NCBI GenBank assembly: GCA_903920005.1
Contig: CAIXKI010000222.1
Location: 1 to 33,472 of the forward strand
DNA from: an uncultured delta proteobacterium
Lineage (GTDB): Bacteria > Bdellovibrionota_C > UBA2361 > OMII01
Length of the DNA stretch: 33,472 nucleotides
Direction: 5' to 3'
Both the position numbers and the translations under genes were made by a program. The notes beneath the pieces are model-generated. The model was not told where the DNA came from. It saw only the letters and a list, made by a program, of their open reading frames with translations, and did no database searches. Of this stretch, positions 29,953-33,472 are shown piece after piece. The stretch's first letter is position 1; each line of letters begins with the position of its first letter.

Positions 29953-32751
29953 CTACTTCTTAAGCCCCGATTCTTCTCGAGTCATTCGAATTATCTGACT
30001 GCGCACGTGATGCATAAACAGCAACTTCTGCTCAGTCTCAGAAAGCTTTCCCTGCCCTGTAACGATATCGGCGATGAGGCCGTCCAACGCGGGCTCTTCG
30101 CCTCGCGCGTAGGCACGTTCACATCGCTCCTTGAGCTCAGTATCTCCATCGGCTCGACGAATCATCTCTGCCCACGGGCTGCTTTGCTCCCGCTGCCTGA
30201 GCATCTCATACTTGCTCGCGTAGATAGTCGAGAGCATCTGCTCCAAGCGATGTTCGTAGGTGTGTTCTTTGATCACTCGAGCTCGCGCGGCTTCACACAC
30301 CGCGGATCGCTCTTCAGGATGAGTCCTATAATGATCAATCTTCTGACGCAGCTCCGACATATTCGAGAATGTTATGATCTCCTTTCCAACCTCAAAAAGC
30401 TCCGGTAACAAGGACCGCTCATCGCATAACTGGAACGCGCCACACCCAGCGAGCTCAAACGTACGGGGATTTATAAAGTCGCCGCTCGGGTCAACTCCAT
30501 CTCGCTCCGAACTTGAGTGAAGATTGAGGTTTATATCAGTAGCGTTAAAGACCTTGATGTACTCTTCAGGTGAAACGCGCCGGGAATCATCTTGAACGAG
30601 TCGATCAAACGGCCTACCCGTCGGCCATTCGCTACCCCATATCCTGAAGGGGTATTGAGCCATCGAGGCGAACATCTGCTGCCGGTTATGGTAGCCAGCG
30701 CCCACGAAGGAGATCGGAGAGCCCCATCGAGCTTTCTCGTCGCCCGATAGTTTCAAGGGCTGATGAAACATCGGATCGCACGCTGTCGGTAGGTAGTGAA
30801 CCTCACCAGCTCCCGCCGCGCGGATCTGCTCAAGGCACTCACCCTTTTGGATAGTGAACACGAAGTCATAATACTTCGCCATGTGACGCCAGTAGGTAAA
30901 TCGTAGGTAATCCTCGACAAACCAGAGAACAGTCACGACGCCACGATTTCGCAACTCCGTCAACGCCTTCGCGGTGATTGGAGCCTGCGCCATACAAATC
31001 AAGATGTCTACCGGCTTCTCAGCCAAGGCTTCGAGTATGGTGTTAGAAATAACCTCGCAGTACTGGCTCCGCATCAAAAGGCGCCGAGGCTCTCCCACTA
31101 AGAACTTCTCGAAGAGCATATAGCCGTCATTAAATCCGCTTACATCGATTCCACGAACGCGCTGTCCGATACGTTGAAGAGCCGCTGTGGTATACTGCGC
31201 TATCGGAAGCGTTCCGCCCTGCAACGGGCCAAGAACTGCTATCTTTGGATGAAGCTGAGACAATCCACGCTTTGAGTAGGTTGATGATTTTGCCCGTTCG
31301 ATGAAACGAGAATCAAGAACCGCGACCTGGGGCCGAATCAGTAGCTCAGCATTTCCACCAAGTGAGGCGTGACTCACCTCGTCCCCTACGAGGAGGGATT
31401 GGACTCTCGTAAGAGCATCTCGGAGGTCGCGCGCTTTTAAAGCAGCCGTGAACAGAGCCACATCTGCCTCTGCGCAGGAAACTGGAGTTATCGTTTGTTT
31501 CAACGCGGCTTCAACGTGATAGCCGCCGCCGAATCCTACTATCAAGATGTGTTTTGCGCCCGCGAAACGAGACTCCTGAAGAGACCGACGAACCCACGCC
31601 TCCGCGGCGGCCTGTGGTTTTTCAGCATGATCGAGACAGGTGGATCCACTCCAAAGTGTCGGACCGTCCTTGCTATGCTTTACTGAGATATCCCTTGAAA
31701 TGGCGTCTTTTGTGGCAAGAACTCGCTCATAAACGACCGGAAATCTCTCTTTGAGCACCTCGACGTTACGAAGGAATATCCGCTCATCATCGCTTGCGGA
31801 GGTCTCGCGAGTCTCCTTCTTTTCAATCGCGTCACTTTTCGCGAGAACACGCTCAAGAAGATCTTTGGTATCCACGGTCGCGCTTTGACAATGAGTGAAT
31901 ACATACTCTACGGCCTGTCGCGCTTTGTTCGCATTCCCCTCATCCGCTAACATCTCGGCGTAATTGAGAGCCATCCAAGCTTCTAGGGCCGCTGGGTTTA
32001 CCTCGGTCGACTCTCCAGCCGGGAGGAGCGCCTGAGCGACCGCTTCGACGTTTGAAGCGGGCTCATCAGTTTGAGCTATCGAAATGAGGCAGTTTACGAT
32101 TCCAAGATCCGCGGTACCATCATCAGCGATCGTCTGCTCATCGCAACGAGTAACTTTCAGGCCGGCGAGGGCCACAGCTTTGGCAAAATTCTCTCGGGTA
32201 AAGGAGCGGAGGTGCAACGTATCACTCTCATGAACGAGTAGCTCCTGCCCCAGATAGACTTGAAGTCGCGCCGACCCAGAAGCGCGCAAAACTCGCTTAA
32301 TCTCAGCCAAATAGGAGGCTATTACGGGTACTGGCATGCTCGCGAGAGCGCCGAAACTCCACACAAAGTCGACCGAGGAGGACTCAACAGGGTCCAAGCT
32401 GACACCTGAACCAACAACAAGCTCAATGGAAGGATTAGGCCCGAGCAACTGACGCGCTTTATCTACTGCCAAACGAGATACATCAAAGCCGATAACTTTC
32501 GCGAAGCGAGATGAGGCTGATTTGAGAAGACGCCCGACACCACATCCGATCTCAAGGGCAGTACATGACGAGGTTCCTTGCATCCCCTCAACAACGGTCG
32601 CGAGGTCTTGTTCTCCGGTCTTCCAGATCTGGGCGTCATCAAGGTGCCCTTCACCCATCCAGAAACGGTAATCGTGCCCGACACGGCGATCCCAATCCGT
32701 TCGCATCTGTGCGGCGAGCTTTTCTAGTGCGGTAGTTGTCGTACGTCCCAT
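29953..32751 (-). CDS. Methyltransferase / Maf-like / CgeB-like glycosyltransferase fusion
   Basis: This is a 932-residue multi-domain protein. Residues 20-200 are a class I SAM methyltransferase (ALEIGCGVGRLL at 65-76, then VIGFDVSRLAVDKAR). A helical linker follows (about 235-320). Residues about 325-470 resemble the N-terminal domain of Maf motility-accessory proteins, with FLRNVEVLKERFP, LIVGFGGGYHVEAALK and ALFTAALKARDLRDAL. From about 500 to 905 is a CgeB/GT4-like GT-B domain, with TVLWFVEDYLRF, FVGAGYHNRQQM and INPRTFELAGCGAFQLCDER. AAGGA precedes the ATG. It is coupled by a four-base gap to the GT9 gene. Maf proteins glycosylate flagellin, so the inferred role is flagellin glycan transfer with O- or N-methylation of the sugar. 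The precise donor is unknown. Confidence 0.8.
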   Translation of the reverse strand: MGRTTTTALEKLAAQMRTDWDRRVGHDYRFWMGEGHLDDAQIWKTGEQDLATVVEGMQGTSSCTALEIGCGVGRLLKSASSRFAKVIGFDVSRLAVDKARQLLGPNPSIELVVGSGVSLDPVESSSVDFVWSFGALASMPVPVIASYLAEIKRVLRASGSARLQVYLGQELLVHESDTLHLRSFTRENFAKAVALAGLKVTRCDEQTIADDGTADLGIVNCLISIAQTDEPASNVEAVAQALLPAGESTEVNPAALEAWMALNYAEMLADEGNANKARQAVEYVFTHCQSATVDTKDLLERVLAKSDAIEKKETRETSASDDERIFLRNVEVLKERFPVVYERVLATKDAISRDISVKHSKDGPTLWSGSTCLDHAEKPQAAAEAWVRRSLQESRFAGAKHILIVGFGGGYHVEAALKQTITPVSCAEADVALFTAALKARDLRDALTRVQSLLVGDEVSHASLGGNAELLIRPQVAVLDSRFIERAKSSTYSKRGLSQLHPKIAVLGPLQGGTLPIAQYTTAALQRIGQRVRGIDVSGFNDGYMLFEKFLVGEPRRLLMRSQYCEVISNTILEALAEKPVDILICMAQAPITAKALTELRNRGVVTVLWFVEDYLRFTYWRHMAKYYDFVFTIQKGECLEQIRAAGAGEVHYLPTACDPMFHQPLKLSGDEKARWGSPISFVGAGYHNRQQMFASMAQYPFRIWGSEWPTGRPFDRLVQDDSRRVSPEEYIKVFNATDINLNLHSSSERDGVDPSGDFINPRTFELAGCGAFQLCDERSLLPELFEVGKEIITFSNMSELRQKIDHYRTHPEERSAVCEAARARVIKEHTYEHRLEQMLSTIYASKYEMLRQREQSSPWAEMIRRADGDTELKERCERAYARGEEPALDGLIADIVTGQGKLSETEQKLLFMHHVRSQIIRMTREESGLKK

Positions 32752-33290
32752 CGAGTCATCCTTTCTCGGGCGGCTCTCAGTTCAATGAGGAGGCTTGAAT
32801 CTCCCACTGTGGCGCGGATTCTTTGCGTGCGGAAGAAAAGCGCCTTTCTATCGAAGGGGCACCTTAGGGCTTTCACATAACCCAAAGAACACCTCCGGCA
32901 CTGAGTATCCATGGGTTTTGATGCGATTAGTGGTTCAGAAGCTGCGAAAATAGAGGCGGTCTCGAAACAGGGAGTTAACTGCGCGAATCTAATATGTTAC
33001 GCGATCTTAGAACGCCGATAGGTCGGCTCCGAGACCGTTCTGTCGTGAACAAGGGGCCACGATTCGGACCGCCAGAGCGATGAACGAGGATACTGAATAA
33101 GGCATTAGCTGGGTGGTGATAAAAAGTTTTCCTATCGGGCATTTCGAAAGTGTGGGTCCAACTTCGTTGGAGGCACCGAAAGAACGTCAATGTATCTAGT
33201 CGCATACATGTGCCGTTGTCTCGTCACCTCCAGCTCGTTTCGTCCTAAACTCTCAAAATGCTCGCCACGGAACCTTTGTTCAGAACACTT
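32752..33290. other. Gene-free gap between the FliS-like gene and the fusion glycosyltransferase
   Basis: About 540 bases without a supported gene. Short frames on both strands have unremarkable composition and no ribosome site. A small stem TCCAAC-TTC-GTTGGA lies near 33157-33171 without a T-run. GCCGATAGG near 33013 on the plus strand resembles a sigma28 -10, but it points away from the island and no -35 is visible. No confident promoter was found. Confidence 0.4.
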
Positions 33291-33472
33291 CTAGAGTGAT
33301 ATCTGAACCCGTTTGAGCGCCTCACCAACCTTCTTCGCCTCGTCGACAGGCGAGTTCTCAACATCGAACTTCTTGCCTTCGATAATCTCGCGATACGCCG
33401 AGTAGATAATATCAATGAGCTGGATAGTCTTCTCAATACGCTTTGGATCACGGTAAAGATTCGCTTCGCTCA
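33291..33472 (-). CDS. fliS: FliS-like flagellin export chaperone (C-terminal fragment, cut by window edge)
   Basis: FliS binds the C-terminus of flagellin in the cytoplasm to prevent premature polymerisation before export. Only the last 59 residues are present. They begin SEANLYRDPKRIEKTIQLID and continue with IIYSAYREIIEGKK, ending in a short charged tail EALKRVQISL. The EANL-x2-D-x3-I-x8-L pattern followed by a helix ending SAYREII matches the third and fourth helices of FliS, where EAN(L/V)xxD is strongly conserved. The remainder lies past base 33472. The identification is moderate because the distinctive N-terminal motif is not visible. It is on the same strand as the glycosyltransferase genes but 540 bases away. 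Confidence 0.55.
   Translation of the reverse strand, partial: SEANLYRDPKRIEKTIQLIDIIYSAYREIIEGKKFDVENSPVDEAKKVGEALKRVQISL

Noticed and set aside
29322-29963. 213-codon plus-strand open frame
   Set aside because: Antisense shadow of the GT9 gene; no motif or ribosome site.
33011-33019. Sigma28-like -10 (GCCGATAGG)
   Set aside because: Wrong strand for the island genes and no TAAAGTTT-like -35 at the right distance.
1-33472. CRISPR array, tRNA/rRNA genes, insertion sequences, prophage or defence system
   Set aside because: No regularly spaced repeats, cloverleaf with TTCGAAT-type arm, transposase, integrase or known defence protein was found on reading both strands.

Overview
The window reads as chromosomal DNA of a Gram-negative, flagellated bacterium with slightly GC-rich, closely packed genes. 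Several traits together suggest a deltaproteobacterium-like or related lineage: a futalosine-pathway menaquinone gene (mqnD), LL-diaminopimelate aminotransferase (dapL), a 180-kDa-class NAD-glutamate dehydrogenase, an ole long-chain-olefin cluster with a fused OleBC, lipoproteins, and GT9 (heptosyltransferase-type) enzymes. Taxonomy is an inference; no rRNA or tRNA gene was seen.

Layout. 1-1316 (minus): rpsB then tsf, the tsf running off the left edge. 1488-2692: a divergent SAM hydroxide adenosyltransferase-family gene (plus) facing a small exported coiled-coil protein (minus), separated by a strong two-way terminator. 2877-7743 (minus): mqnD, a lipoprotein, psd, a 2-hydroxyacid dehydrogenase of the phosphoglycerate dehydrogenase type, and dapL. 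A repeat-rich palindromic patch lies at about 3720-3945. 7898-10841 (plus): a compact set of omega-amidase/nitrilase, membrane-anchored SGNH hydrolase and a secreted cysteine-motif protein. 10838-11353 (minus): a CYTH protein. 11656-12033 (plus): a type IV pilin-like protein.

12059-16779 (minus): oleA, oleBC (fused) and oleD, in the order of the reactions: head-to-head condensation of two fatty acyl-CoAs, ketone reduction (OleD), beta-lactone formation (OleC half) and decarboxylation to a long-chain cis-olefin (OleB half). Upstream is a small unknown gene with its own terminator. 18400-23139 (plus) is the large NAD-glutamate dehydrogenase.

23462-33472 (minus) looks like a flagellin-modification island. 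From upstream to downstream it has a FliS-like C-terminus cut by the right edge, a 932-residue methyltransferase / Maf-like / CgeB-like fusion, a GT9 enzyme, an unrecognised 203-residue protein, and a 1265-residue double-GT4 plus TPR enzyme. This is the least ordinary region. The multi-domain architectures and the unknown protein suggest an uncommon flagellin glycosylation system, but substrate and sugar are not readable from sequence. No CRISPR array, insertion sequence, prophage or integrase was found.
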